A stretch of 60,000 nt of DNA from Liolophura sinensis. Lineage: Eukaryota > Mollusca > Polyplacophora > Chitonida > Chitonidae. The DNA lies in contig NC_088303.1 in assembly GCF_032854445.1 (NCBI RefSeq), positions 1,311,501-1,371,500 of the forward strand, written 5' to 3'. The translations under genes were made by a program, and so were the position numbers. The notes beneath the pieces were generated by a model. The model was not told the DNA's origin, did no database searches, and saw nothing but the letters and a program-made list of their open reading frames with translations. Position 1 is the first letter of the stretch. Every line of letters begins with the position of its first letter. This document shows, in pieces, positions 30,338 through 41,564 of the stretch.

Positions 30338-33300
30338 CTATGGAAACCCGGAAATGAAATTTGTATTTTGAAGTCTTATTTTATCCTCTTGTGAACAGTG
30401 ATTGATTAATGTTCCGATATAACGTGACCTTTAAATCATAAATTAGTTAAAGTATATAAGAACTTCTCCAACTGAACAATGCACCTTGTTTTTTCCATTA
30501 TAATGCTGATGACAAATCAAAATCTTTTCGGTCTCTAGATCAAAACCTTTTGCACCAAGGTATTTTAATCTGTTAGTACCCACCGCACATGCCGTCTGAA
30601 CAAGAGCGGCCTTCGTCACAGTGTGAGCAGGGGGGTCCACTTTCATACGGGACACCTTTGGCGGTTCTGAAACAAGACGATGGAAAAAGGTGGATAGACC
30701 TTTGTAGATGTTACACATTCGCAAGCAGCTTATCCATAAAATCTGCTATTTCACGAAAATGGTAGACATAAGAATCCAGGAAATATTTAAAAATGGAAAA
30801 AATATGCGCAGTTTCAGTTGGTTTTCAAACTTTATCGAGTTTAACCGCGAGCGAATGGTTACGGCTGGTTTCTAAATCGGCAATCAGATTGTACAGCTAG
30901 AGCATGTTCATACTAGAACAAAATGATCCCGCAAAAAATTTGGAGCAGTTCTTGCACGAGAACCAAGGAACAATCAGATTCTGGGAATTTAGCAAAAAAA
31001 AAAAAAAAAAAACCTTATATTCGGCCAATTTTCGGACTTCCTTTAAAAATGTTTTACTTAGTGAAGCTGCATACAATTATCAAAATAAGAACAATTGAAG
31101 CAGTTATTGCCCAAAAACAGAGGGTGAGAGACGCACGTACGGGCGGGGATTTGTCCAATTTGCCCTCACGGAGAGGATACAAACACGCCACAAGACTTAC
31201 TACAGAGGAAACCCAGTGAAGGAACCCATTCCATATGTTCAAGAATTGGACATGTGAATTCTGCGCTCGATTGATCATGTCCAGAACCGTCAAGCTCGAT
31301 AAGTGGCCCAATAAAAAAATAATCTCTTTTCTGCTTCTCCATATTATTACGTATGTAGGATTTTGAAAAAATATTGGTTTAATAATGTACATACACTGGA
31401 CTGTAACTGCAGACGATGATGTACACGTCTTCCATAGCGATACTGTTCATCAGAGGGCAGAAGGTTATTCCACAACCCACCATAGTCGCCGCGGCCCTTA
31501 CAACCTAGAGTAAAGCAAATATGATCGTTCATTACTGGATTGAGGGGGGGGGGGGGGTACTGGAATGAAGATGGTGCGTGGGTGAATCATGCGTGTACAC
31601 CTTTCGTCAAATGTCGGTTCGTGGAGAACAGAACTTTATAGCGGAATTCGACAATGCGAGCGCGTTGTCGAAATGTGATACAATCTCATGGTGGCTACAC
31701 AATATATTTATAATAACTGGTCATCGAGTGACAATGATCGAATTCTGTGATGGAATAAAAAGAACTGCCGTTGAAAAATTTGGTTGACTCCGAAATTTTA
31801 CAAATCGACCGATTTCATTGCGATCTGGTACATACCACGGGAGATGTCAAAAAACGTTTTGGGGGAAACTTTTGTTGCAGTGTATATTTAGCTAGTGTGT
31901 GTGTGACATCCAATTGACAGGATCCTTCGTTCTACAACCGTACTCAAGGACATCGCACTTATACGACGGCGGCCAACATTAAGGTTGGAGGAAACTGGGC
32001 ATAGTCCCGATAGGAAATCTGACAAACTTCTTTTCACGAATACGATTGGGTTAAATAAAATGTTTTGAGCGACAGGCCGTAGTAGTTTATTCTGATTAAA
32101 GTCTCTGGTGACCTTACCTGTTTGTAGTGTTTACAGGTGAGACCAAACTGGCATGCATCGTTGGCATAATCGTAAAACGACTTTTCCTCGTACCAGCCTT
32201 TGGTAGCCTCAATCTCGTTGTAGAAATCTGCAAACAAAATAATTGCCTTCAATTTTAGTAAAAGCTAACCCATACTTCACTTTGCGACCACAGAAAGTGC
32301 AGTATATGGTAGCTTACGTAAACAGAAATTGGCAATGAAATTCCAAGATACTGGTTATCACATTTTCTTCAAGAGATTAATATTTTCTATCGACAAACTT
32401 TTCACTTACAGGACTGGGCAGCGATGTTGACACCAACTTCACTGTACTCTAGATTACACTGGTAGGCTATGTCTTGGGCATGTTCAGCCAGGGCGTCACT
32501 CCACACCTGTGGCGAAGAATTATCAGTAAAACCTACGTAAGAGTTCAAACTATCAAAAAGGACTGTTTAACTTGAGCAACTTGTTTATGAAATGGTTCGA
32601 AAAACAGTTTTCAATACTGGATCTAAAAGGAAGCCGAAATTCACGGAATTTAACAAACATGCGGCAGACCAGAACTGCGGTTAGATAACGAATGAAGCTC
32701 AGGTGGGTACATATAGGTGTAGGGTTCATTAATGACTTAGGGTACACTTGATGGCCATAGTAAACAAACCAAGTGTTCGCACAGCTTTACACGGAGAGCT
32801 TTTTATTTATTTGAATGGTGTTTTACACCGTACTCAAGAATAGTTCACTTATACGACGGCGGCCAGCATTATGGTGGGTGGAAACCGGACAGAGCCTGGG
32901 GGAAACCCACGACCAGCCGCAGGTTGCTAGCAGAGAGCTTTTTACAGTGACTAATCGTTAACAGTTGTAAAAGTGGTTGTATGGTGGCAGGAGAGTTGAA
33001 TTCAAAGGATACTTTCTCGCACCAAAGTCAGTATATTTGAGACTCATAGTGGATAAGGTAATTAGTACTTAGGAAAATGGGCAGTGGTAGGTGATTTCCC
33101 CCTTGTATTAGACCCCCAAAGGTCGGTTCGTTTACAATGACCTTAGTCAGAAGCCTTAGGCATTGAATATTGAATATTAAATTCATGTAAGATTAATAAA
33201 GAGGTGTATTTATTAAAACGCAAGACAATCATGCGCGAAGCAACCTACCAAGCGGTTCATGTTGGCCGCCATTACTTCTTTTCTCAACGCATTATGCTTC

Positions 33301-33500
33301 TCCAGAATAGCATACTTTTCCGACGGAGTGAAACCTCGCTTGAGGTCGTCATGTTTCCAATGTCCCATAGATGCCTTGTCCGGCACGCGACGTTTGTCTC
33401 GGCCTTGGATGGACGGCTTCAGAATGACGGCGGCTTTAACTAGAGCCCACAGACACAAGAGTACCGCCACGGCGAGGACGAGTCGACAGTTCACAGCCAT
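29475..33500 (-). CDS. CAP-superfamily secreted protein with mucin-like repeat tail (gene B), 504 aa, 6 exons
   Basis: Exons on the minus strand: 33500-33249, 32506-32410, 32227-32118, 31504-31395, 30666-30584, 30337-29475. All introns are GT-AG and all phases agree; the total is 1515 nt including TAG. Residues 1-24 are a signal peptide ([15 protein letters not shown] core), so the protein should be secreted. The CAP domain covers about 60-190: HNALR with H69, [35 protein letters not shown] with H150, GCGITFC and YIIVCSYSP. The hinge is 191-217 ([10 protein letters not shown] to GMC). The tail is 229-504: one [11 protein letters not shown], ten EETAAP, eighteen [11 protein letters not shown], then EETSNLT. 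The usual GEN motif reads GVN (V110), so one of the two acidic residues of the CAP cavity is missing, and HYTQVVW reads HYKQVVR. CAP proteins have varied extracellular roles, so no specific function is claimed. Confidence 0.85.
30584..30666 (-). other. Gene B exon 5, Cys-rich hinge
   Basis: Acceptor CTTGTTTCAG, donor GTGGGT, 83 bp. It encodes [19 protein letters not shown] plus SDGMC, the CxxC...C...C hinge that follows CAP domains. A longer open frame here (30443-30724) is in the wrong register. Confidence 0.82.
31395..31504 (-). other. Gene B exon 4, CAP domain core
   Basis: Acceptor CTTTACTCTAG, donor GTATGT, 110 bp. It encodes [18 protein letters not shown] and [12 protein letters not shown], the last strands of the CAP fold. 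It has the same length as the matching exon of gene C (47936-48045). Confidence 0.85.
31932..32025 (-). mobile_element. SINE fragment in intron 3 of gene B
   Basis: CCGTACTCAAGGACATCGCACTTATACGACGGCGGCCAACATTAAG matches the SINE core. The tail and the tRNA-like end are missing. Confidence 0.65.
32118..32227 (-). other. Gene B exon 3, carries the CAP Glu and second His
   Basis: Acceptor TTTGCAG, donor GTAAGG, 110 bp. [10 protein letters not shown] and CKHYKQ supply the acidic residue and histidine of the CAP cavity. It is the counterpart of gene C exon 3, which seeded the 88-bp array. Confidence 0.85.
32410..32506 (-). other. Gene B exon 2, CAP domain
   Basis: Acceptor CGCCACAG, donor GTAAGTG, 97 bp, coding [17 protein letters not shown] and VGVNIAAQS. 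Nearly the same as gene A exon 2 (16336-16432). Confidence 0.85.
32800..32932 (-). mobile_element. SINE fragment in intron 1 of gene B
   Basis: TTTTTATTTATTTGAATGGTG tail, TTTACACCGTACTCAAGAAT and GGGGGAAACCCACGACC; 3' half only. Confidence 0.8.
33249..33500 (-). other. Gene B exon 1, signal peptide and start of CAP domain
   Basis: Begins at the only ATG that puts a hydrophobic signal sequence before the domain, and ends MNRL with donor GTAGGT. It gives 84 complete codons, phase 0. The basic stretch GRDKRRVP (33-40) after the signal peptide could be a processing site. Confidence 0.82.
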
Positions 33501-33579
33501 AATTGCTTTCTAAATGGGAATATCTGCACTACACACAAACAACATTAACGAAGAGACCGATCGCGGGTCAACCACACTG

Positions 33580-33613
33580 TTTTATATGTCTGCTCTTCAA
33601 TCTATTGGCCAAT
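33580..33613 (-). promoter_or_regulatory. Putative core promoter of gene B (TATA and CCAAT)
   Basis: TATAAAA on the minus strand at 33586-33580, about 80 bp before the ATG. A CCAAT box (33608-33604, within ATTGGCCAAT) lies about 20 bp further upstream. Transcription would be expected to start near 33550. Inferred from motifs only. Confidence 0.5.
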
Positions 33614-35799
33614 CGGGCATCTTGCACTCCTCTGATTTGAATATAAAACCGATCCTCGCAACGCTGAGGCACAACATTAACCGCCATAAAAAAACACGAC
33701 AACGTCTTCATTTCCATACTAACCACAATCTCTTCGTCTCGAATGTAGTTGAGACGGACAGTCCTGATCTAACGTTTGCGTGTGTAAAGTAACAGGACTG
33801 AGAACAAAACCAAAGCCGTGCTTGAAACATTACGATAACGGGGTTTGTTTCCAACTAATTTTTTCAGGGTGGTTAGTATTTTTCCCACCAGGGGCCATAC
33901 AAACTTGACTCCTTGTCTGATTTTGTCTGATTTTTCAGGATGGATACTATTTTCTCCGCCAGGGGCCATACAAGCTTTGTCCTCTGTATTTGTCTAGCTA
34001 ATTCTAACTAGTCTTTCCTGCAGTCTAATTAAATAATCTTCAAAACTGATTCTTGTCATTGTTTGACTTCAGGTGAAATGCACAAGGAAAGTCTGCCAGA
34101 CGGGAGTCTGTTTTACCACAGTGATAAACGTAATAAATAATATTCATCAATCATAGTGTGTAAAACATGAAGCAGTCCTTCACTGAGATTATGGTCAAGT
34201 GATAAAGTAATACTGGCCGTGTGTTTACTTTATATGATGAATCATTGTATATCAAACATAATCGCTGAGATTATTGAAAACTAAGGAGTTAATATTGGCA
34301 GTGTGTTTATTTTGTATAATCCTCAAGGTGTATGCGTTGGGTTTTATCTCAAATGTGAACGTCTCCGGCCGTAAGTGGGAAGGTCTGCCAGCAACCTGCG
34401 GATGGTCGTGGGTTTCCCCTGGGCTGTGTCCGGTTTCCACCCACCATAATGCTGGCCGCCATCGTATAAGTGAAATATTCTTGAGTACGGCGTAAAACAC
34501 CAATCAAGAAAAAAAAAATCAAAAAATCAAATGTGAACCAGATCACTCTGGTGCAGACGCCAGTTCTAACACAGGCGCCCGTGGTGTAAGACAACATGGA
34601 TTTTGTCACAAGAGAAACATTTTTTGAGCTTGTTCGCAGCAGAACAGGTCTGGGGTGATTGTTATAAGTACGTGTGTACGTGTTGTGCTAAGTATACAAC
34701 TTACAAGGCTACTAACTTCGTATCAACATGTGTAACTGGCTAGTTTTCTAAATGTTGCTGGCATAGGTGAATACGTAATAGCCCGGAACAAAATATCGCA
34801 GTGTGGAGGATGAGGAATGGCTGGCGGAGAGAGTGTACCTGAATATAAAGGCTTGAGATAGCTCTGAGATTGGTGGGCCATGCTCCTAGCTTAGCTTCCA
34901 CATTAACCGCTCTGAACCGTCACATTCACTTGGTCCTGTCATCTGCGCTGTCTCCACAGTGCTAACGCTGTACGCCACAGAAAGAGGTGTCCCCTGATCT
35001 TAAAGTAATTCTGAAGTCATATCACCTCATTATGTGGGAGTAATAAAGGTCATAACATTGCAAACACAAGTAACCGACACACCCACTCAAACAGAATAAG
35101 AACTTCGCCAGCCGCCATTTTGAACTCACGTAACTCGGTTGCTAGGGTGGATCTGCTGCTCTTCCCAAAAATTAAGCCATCTTTTTTCACTCATAATTGA
35201 TTATAGATCACTTCTGTTCATTATTAAAACACAAATTAAAGTTAAAACTCCCAAGTAATTTGTCAATAGCTTTTTAGATGATGTACATCACATTGCTTTC
35301 AATCAAATCATGCGACGATTTTGTCTTTTTCCGGACGATACCGAGTGCGACCGACTCAAATTGAAACTGCTGGTTAGCGAAGTTCGGCGTGCTGCCCATG
35401 TAACAAGTTCATTAGTGTTAATTGTGACGTTATGGTCTTTATTATTCACTAATAACTAGGTGATATGAAGTAAGAATTACCGAAGGATTACAGAACACAT
35501 ATTTTTGTAGCGTACAGCTTTGACATGTTGAGGATAGCACACGCGGAAAGGCCGACTTCAACGTTAGTGAATGGACGGGTACAGATCTGTATTTTTGAAA
35601 GGTATGCTGGGAAGAATGGAACAGATCAAGACCTAAGACTGCTCTATTCTTTTGAGTTTATTTGCAAAGTTTATTTATTCAGGAAAATATTCTGGACTAC
35701 TCGTAATATGCCAAATAATCAAATTATATATGGAATTTGGTGGGTTATGACTACATGTATAGGTATTCATATTTCTATACTATAAATATCTGTGGAGGC
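33614..35799. other. Intergenic between gene B and gene C, mostly featureless
   Basis: A two-copy repeat of about 72 bp (CCAGGGGCCATACAAACTT and CCAGGGGCCATACAAGCTT) lies at 33858-33980, and a SINE at 34361. No gene is supported. The frame 35525-35785 has no recognisable feature. Confidence 0.45.
34361..34510 (+). mobile_element. SINE fragment, plus orientation
   Basis: CTCCGGCCGTAAGTGGGAAGG, CAACCTGCGGATGGTCGTGG, CCATAATGCTGGCCGCCATC and GAGTACGGCGTAAAACACCAATC, followed by an A-rich tail. The 5' tRNA-like end is missing. Confidence 0.82.
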
Positions 35800-35999
35800 N
35801 NNNNNNNNNNNNNNNNNNNNNNNNNNNNNNNNNNNNNNNNNNNNNNNNNNNNNNNNNNNNNNNNNNNNNNNNNNNNNNNNNNNNNNNNNNNNNNNNNNNN
35901 NNNNNNNNNNNNNNNNNNNNNNNNNNNNNNNNNNNNNNNNNNNNNNNNNNNNNNNNNNNNNNNNNNNNNNNNNNNNNNNNNNNNNNNNNNNNNNNNNNN
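35800..35999. other. Assembly gap of 200 N
   Basis: Exactly 200 N. The 25 bases before the gap (35775-35799) and the 25 bases after it (36000-36024) are identical (CTATACTATAAATATCTGTG plus GAGGC), so the true gap may be zero, with overlapping contig ends. Confidence 0.95.
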
Positions 36000-36017
36000 C
36001 TATACTATAAATATCTG

Positions 36018-36275
36018 TGGAGGCCTTCATGGCTCAGTTGCTTAACGGGCTAGCGCAGCGTAATGACCCAGGAGCCTCTCACCAATACGGTCGCTGTGAC
36101 TTCAAGTCCAGCTAAGGCTGGCTTTCCTCTCCGGCCGTAATTGGGAAGATCTGGCCCCAACCTGCGGATGGTCCTGGGTTTCCTCCGGTCTCTGACCGAT
36201 TTCTTCCACCATTAATGCTGGCCGCCGTCGTATAAATATTCTTGAGTACGGCCTAAAACACCAATCAAATAAATT
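36018..36275 (+). mobile_element. Near full-length SINE, plus orientation
   Basis: Starts GGAGGCCTTCATGGCTCAGT. A box TGGCTCAGTTGC (36030-36041) and B box GACTTCAAGTCC (36098-36109) are present, as are the central AACCTGCGGATGGTCCTGGG block and the GTACGGCCTAAAACACCAAT end with an AAATAAAT tail. It starts right at the assembly gap. Confidence 0.88.
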
Positions 36276-36319
36276 GGTTTTTATGGGTGGGGGTAAAAGA
36301 AATGCCCAGCATAAATGTG

Positions 36320-37150
36320 CACAAATGGCCGCATTACCACCGTCGACCGCTGTTGCTACCAGGCCTGTGCAAACGGCAACATTACCGCCGTCGACTGCTT
36401 ATGGCCACCAGGATTGTGCGAACTGCACATTAAAACCGTTCGACTGTGTATTGCTACCAGGGCTGTAGAAATGGTAGCATTTCCGCCATCGACAGCTTAT
36501 TGCCACCCGAGCTGTGCAAACGGCCACATTACCACCGTGGACTGCGTATTGCCACCAGGACTGCACAAACGGCCACATTACCACTGTCGACTGCGTATTG
36601 CTACCAGGGCTGTATGAATGGCCGCAATACCGCCGTCGACTGCTTATTGATACCAGGACTGTAACAAACTGCCACATTACCGCCGTCGACTGCGAATTGC
36701 TACTAGGGCTGTACAAACGTCAACATTACCGCCATCGACTGCTTATTGCCACCCGAACTGTGCAAACGGCCACATTACCGCCGTCGACTGCGTATTGCTA
36801 TAGGACTGCACAAACGACAACATTACCGCCATCCACTCCTTATTGCCACCAGGACTTCGCAAAGGTCCATATTACCGGCGTCAATTGCATATTGCTACCA
36901 GGACTTTACAAACGGCAACATTACCACCGTCGACTGCTTATTGCTACCAGGACTGTACAAACGGCCACATTACCACCGTGAACTGCTTATTGCCACCAGA
37001 ACTGTACAAACGGCCACATTACCAGCGTGGATTGCTTATTGCTACCAGGACTGTGCAAACGGCCACATTACCACCGTGGACTGCTCATTGCTACCAGAAC
37101 TGCACAAACGGCAACATTACCGCCATCGATTGCGTATTGCCACCGCAACA
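36320..37150. repeat. 49-bp minisatellite (family 1), about 17 copies
   Basis: Unit of about 49 bp: CTGCTTATTGCTACCAGGAC, TGTACAAACGGCCACATTAC, CACCGTCGA. Because 49 is 1 mod 3, all three plus frames are partly open (36315-36617, 36514-36981, 36746-37162), but these are repeat artefacts. Confidence 0.9.
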
Positions 37151-37199
37151 TTTAGCCAATGATATTCCGCCAGTGAAATTTCAGTCAATCATTTATCGT

Positions 37200-38080
37200 C
37201 CCTAACAAAAACGGGTATTTCTTTGTTTTGAAACAAACTCATTTTTGAATCAAGTTCACTACTAGACAAAACTCTAGGAAGGAGAGCTGTGGATGGAGTC
37301 AGTGTGTTTAGTATTGACACGAACAGGGCGGCGAAAAGACATTGTTCAACTAGTTTAACCTGTGATAGTGAAATAGGTCGACCAGCCAATGTTGTTGTTT
37401 CACCTCTAAATTTAATCATACATCGCATCAAAATTACCATCTTCCGATAACGATTTAACGAATCGATGTACAGGGAGTTATTTTTGGCTCCAAGACTTCT
37501 CATACGTCTCCTATGAAATTTGATTTATTCCATATGACGCATACTCGTCACTACAGGCACTATGCAACCACATTTTTTCAACTCCTACGTGTATGAGTGT
37601 AAATAACTCAGGCGCCAATCGACCTCCGTAATGTGGAACATTAACTGACCTTGAATAATATATACTTACGCACAAAGATGAACAAACAGTTAGAACGAAG
37701 AATCCACAAGTAGAATTTGAGATAATACCGATTATATTGTGTAAACTAGGTATTTGGCGGATCGCAGGACCGACAACACGTTCTGTTCAGATAATAGGAT
37801 ACCAACTTATGCTCTTTGCACAAATAAACAAATAACACTTTTCACTATGTACACACAGGATCCGGAGCACTCATCTGGTGCACGGATGCTTATTTGAAAA
37901 TAGAATGATTTATGCGTGTTCCTGATCGACAATTTCCCGTTAATTAATGTCAGTGCCTGAGAAAACCTGCATGCTTCGCAAATTGAAAGTAGCTAATCTT
38001 ATGCGTATAATATTTTATAATAAGTTAGTCTTTACTTACTTCCACTCTTCCAGCTGCTGACCAGCCTCTTGATGTAAAGC
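37200..38080. other. Intergenic, no feature seen
   Basis: AT-rich. The minus frame 37189-37503 has no recognised domain and no splice context. Confidence 0.4.
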
Positions 38081-38084
38081 CGCA

Positions 38085-38595
38085 TCCGAACAAGCTGTCA
38101 CTTAACACGATGGAATTAATGAGGAAGCCCTAATTCCCGACAAGACCCATGAGGAAACCTTAATTCAGTGCGGATTTGACGTCTGCAGAAAGACACCAGC
38201 ACTTAACATGACGGAATCAATCAGGAAGCCTTAACTCTGTGCGGGCTTCAGGTCTGCAGAGAGAAACAGGTACTTTCCAGCACGGGACCAATGAGTATGC
38301 CTTTATTCAGTGCGGATTTCACGTCTGTAGAAAGAGACCAGCACTTAACACGACGGAATCAATCAGGAAGCCTTAACTTAGTGCGGGCTTCAGGTCTGCA
38401 CAGAGAAACAGGTTACTTTACAGCACAGGACCCATGAGGAACCTTAATTCAATGCGGGCTTGACTTTTTGCAGGGAGAAACCGGCACTTAGCCGACGTGT
38501 TCATTGATGAAGCCTTAATTCAGTGCTGGCTTGACATCTGCAGAGAGAGACCAGCACTTAAGACGACGTGACCATAGAGGACGCCTTAATTTAGT
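38085..38595. repeat. Imperfect tandem repeat, unit about 85-90 bp
   Basis: About six diverged copies with AGCACTTAACACGACGGAAT, GAGGAAGCCTTAATTCAGTG and CGGGCTTGACGTCTGCAGAG. It is older and more diverged than the neighbouring 49-bp array. Confidence 0.75.
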
Positions 38596-38969
38596 GAATA
38601 TTGTTTGGTTTTCTGGTTTATAATATACGAGTCCTCGAATATTAAGCGGTTGTTAACCCGTTCACAAAATCTCTGCTCAAAGGGCTTTCTATCACTTTGT
38701 TTGCTAACACGCATTTATCTCGATTATAAAATATAATTATACACAGGCGACAGTTTATCTATTATATGTAAAGCCACATTCCAAGTTCAATTCAAAATGA
38801 TGGTCCCTTTTTAAAGCAGTAAGAAAACTGTCAAACTCTAAAACAAGACAAAAATGGCCATAATCTTGTTGGACCAGGCGACTGAAGCTTTGTCTGTAAC
38901 TCACCATTGCCAAAACACGTAGAAACTTTCAATTCATTTCTGTAAATGGTTCTGAAAAATCTCTAAAGA

Positions 38970-40060
38970 CTGTTCCCTCCGATATCCGTCAGCCAGTAAC
39001 AGTTGAGTAGTAAGCCTATTCTTCCCTCCTATATCCGTCAGCCAGTAAGGGTTGAGTAGTAAGCTTATTGTTCCCTCCGATATCCGTCAGCCAGTAACAG
39101 TTGGGTAGTAAGCTTATTGTTCCCTCCGATGTCTGTCAGCCAGTAAGGGTTGAGTAGTAAGCTTATTGTTCCATCCGATATCGGTCAGCCAGTAAGGGTT
39201 GAGTAGTAAGCTTATTGTTCCCTCCGATATCCGTCAGCCAGTAACAGTTGAGTAGTAAGCTTATTGTTCCCTCCGATATCCGTCAGCCAGTAACAGTTGA
39301 GTAGTAAGCTTATTGTTCCCTCCGACATCCGTCAGCCAGTAACAGTTGAGTAGTAAGCTTATTGTTCCCTCCAATATCCGTCTGCCAGTAAGGGTTGAGT
39401 AGTAAGCTTATTGTTCCCTCCGATATCCGTCAGCCAGTAACAGTTGAGTAGTAAGCTTATTGTTCCCTTCGATATCCGTCTGCCAGTAACAGTTGAGTAG
39501 TAAGCTTATTGTTCCCTTCGATATCCGTCTGCCAGTAACAGTTGAGTAGTAAGCTTATTGTTCCCTTCGACATCTATCAGCCAGTAACAGTTGAGTAGTA
39601 AGCTTATTGTTCCCTCCGATATCGTTCTGCCAGTAACAGTTGAGTAGTAAGCTTGTTGTTCCCTCCGATATCCGTCTGCCAGTAAGGGTTGAGTAGTAAG
39701 GTTATTGTTCCCTCCGATATCCGTCAGCCAGTAACAGTTGTGTAGTAAGCTTATTGTTCCCTCCGATATCGGTCAGCCAGTAACAGTTGAGTAGTAAGCT
39801 TATTGTTCCCTCCGATATCCGTCAGCCAGTATGGGTTGTGTAGTAAGCTTATTGTCCCCTCCGATATCTGTTAGCCATAAACGGTTGAGTAGTAAGCTTA
39901 TTGTTCCCTCCGATATCCGTTAGCCAGTAACAGTTGAGTAGTAAGCTTATTGTTCCCTTCGACATCTGTCAGCCAGTAACAGTTGAGTAGTAAGCTTATT
40001 GTTCCCTTCGATATCCGTCTGCCAGTAAGGGTTGAGTAGTAAGCTTGTTGTTCCCTCCGA
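38970..40060. repeat. 49-bp minisatellite (family 2), about 22 copies
   Basis: Unit of 49 bp: CAGTTGAGTAGTAAGCTTAT, TGTTCCCTCCGATATCCGTC, AGCCAGTAA. It is unrelated in sequence to family 1 at 36320-37150 although the length is the same. Copies alternate between CAGTTGAGTAG and GGGTTGAGTAG types. Confidence 0.92.
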
Positions 40061-40061
40061 T

Positions 40062-40450
40062 ATAGCATGTTATAGTATAGTATAGTACAGTACAGTGCAG
40101 TGCAGTGCAGCGCAATGCGGTACAGTACAATACATTACAGTACATTACGGTACGGCACGGTAAAGTATGGTATGGTATGGAATGGTATGGCATAGTATGG
40201 TATAGAATAGTATAGTATAGTATAGTATATTATGGTATGGTGTAAAGTATAGTATGTGGTATAGTATAGTATAAGTATAGTACAAGTATAGTGCAGCATA
40301 GTACAGTATAGTGCAGTATAGTTCTGTGCGGTGTGGTGCGGTGTGGTGTGGTGCGGTGTGGTGTGGTGCGGTGTGGTGTGGTGTGGTGTAGTATGTGGCG
40401 TGTCATGTGTGCAGTGCAGTATAACGTAGTACACAGCTACACACCTACCG
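40062..40450. repeat. TAGTATAG/GTGCAGTACAG low-complexity array
   Basis: 5-bp-like motifs (TATAG, TACAG, TGCAG, TGCGG, TGTGG) in runs that change gradually from one to the next. Minus frames 39996-40193 and 40135-40455 are repeat translations. Confidence 0.85.
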
Positions 40451-40679
40451 CACATGAAGGTGCAGTCAGACTGTAGAGTGCATCGTTGCGGGCGCGGATA
40501 CTAACATAGGTGCGGGCCTAGATACTATGCATAGCATAACATAGCAGAGCGTAGCTGAGCTTGCTCAAAGCAGTCCACCATCAAGGACTCAAAGTGAGTC
40601 GGGCCTACGTGTCAGTTGGCTCATGATCCGGCCATGGTGGGCCCACCATACACCGGCCTTAGAACTATGAAGAGCGTAG

Positions 40680-41375
40680 GATATTCGACCGATATGCGGC
40701 TGTAATGTATATCACTATACACCGACCGGGAACCATGAAGGGCGTTGGATCTTCGGTTGGAATGCGGCTGTGCTGTATATCACAATACGCCGGCCGGGAG
40801 CCATAATGGGTGTGGGATATTCGACGGGAATGCGGCTGGACTGTATATCACAATACGCAGACAGGGAGCCATGATGGGTGAAAGATATTTAGCCGGAATG
40901 TGGCTGGACTGTATATCACAATACGCCGACAGGGAACCATGAACGGCGTAGGATGTTCGACTGGAATGTGGCTGGACTGTATATCACAATACGCCGACCG
41001 GGAACCATGAAGGGCGCAGGATGTTCGACTGGAATGTGGCTGGACTGTATATCACAATACGCCGACCGGAAACCATGAAGGGCGCAGAATATTCGGCGGA
41101 ATGCGGCTGTACTGTACATGACAATACGCCGACCGGGTGAAATGACGGTCGTAGGGTATTCAGCCGGTATGCGGCTGTACTGTAAATCACGATACGTCGT
41201 CCGGGAGCCATGTTGGGCGTAGGGTATTCGGCCGGTATGCGATTGTACTGTATACCACAATACTCCGACCGAGAACCATAACGGTATGCGGCTGGATTGT
41301 GGATCACATTACGCCAACCGGGAACCATGATGGACCAAGGATACTCGGCAGGAATGCGGCTGTACTGTGCTATGG
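40680..41375. repeat. 68-bp minisatellite, about 10 copies
   Basis: Unit of 68 bp measured between successive CTGTATATCACAATACG motifs (about 40773, 40841, 40909). It contains CCGACCGGGAACCATGAAGG, GCGTAGGATATTCG and GGAATGCGGCTG. Confidence 0.88.
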
Positions 41376-41564
41376 GGTGTTAAATGAGCGCATATACATG
41401 GATGGATAGACATTTCACGTGACATCGTTAAAACCGGAAGTATCTGGTTGTATCTCCTTTACAAATGATCCGAGAGATTTGAGAGCTAGATAATTAGATA
41501 TTCCAAACAAGGAGACAACACTTGTGCAAACCGGAAGTGACCCTATAGACATTAGATATTTAAT

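Noticed and set aside
30443-30724. 93-residue minus frame as a separate gene
   Set aside because: It overlaps gene B exon 5 in another register. The spliced reading has proper acceptor, donor, phase and the conserved Cys hinge.
35737-36045. Frames running through the N gap
   Set aside because: Made almost entirely of unknown residues.
36315-37162. Overlapping plus-strand frames of 100-155 residues as Cys/His-rich proteins
   Set aside because: A 49-bp repeat read in shifting frames; no signal or domain.
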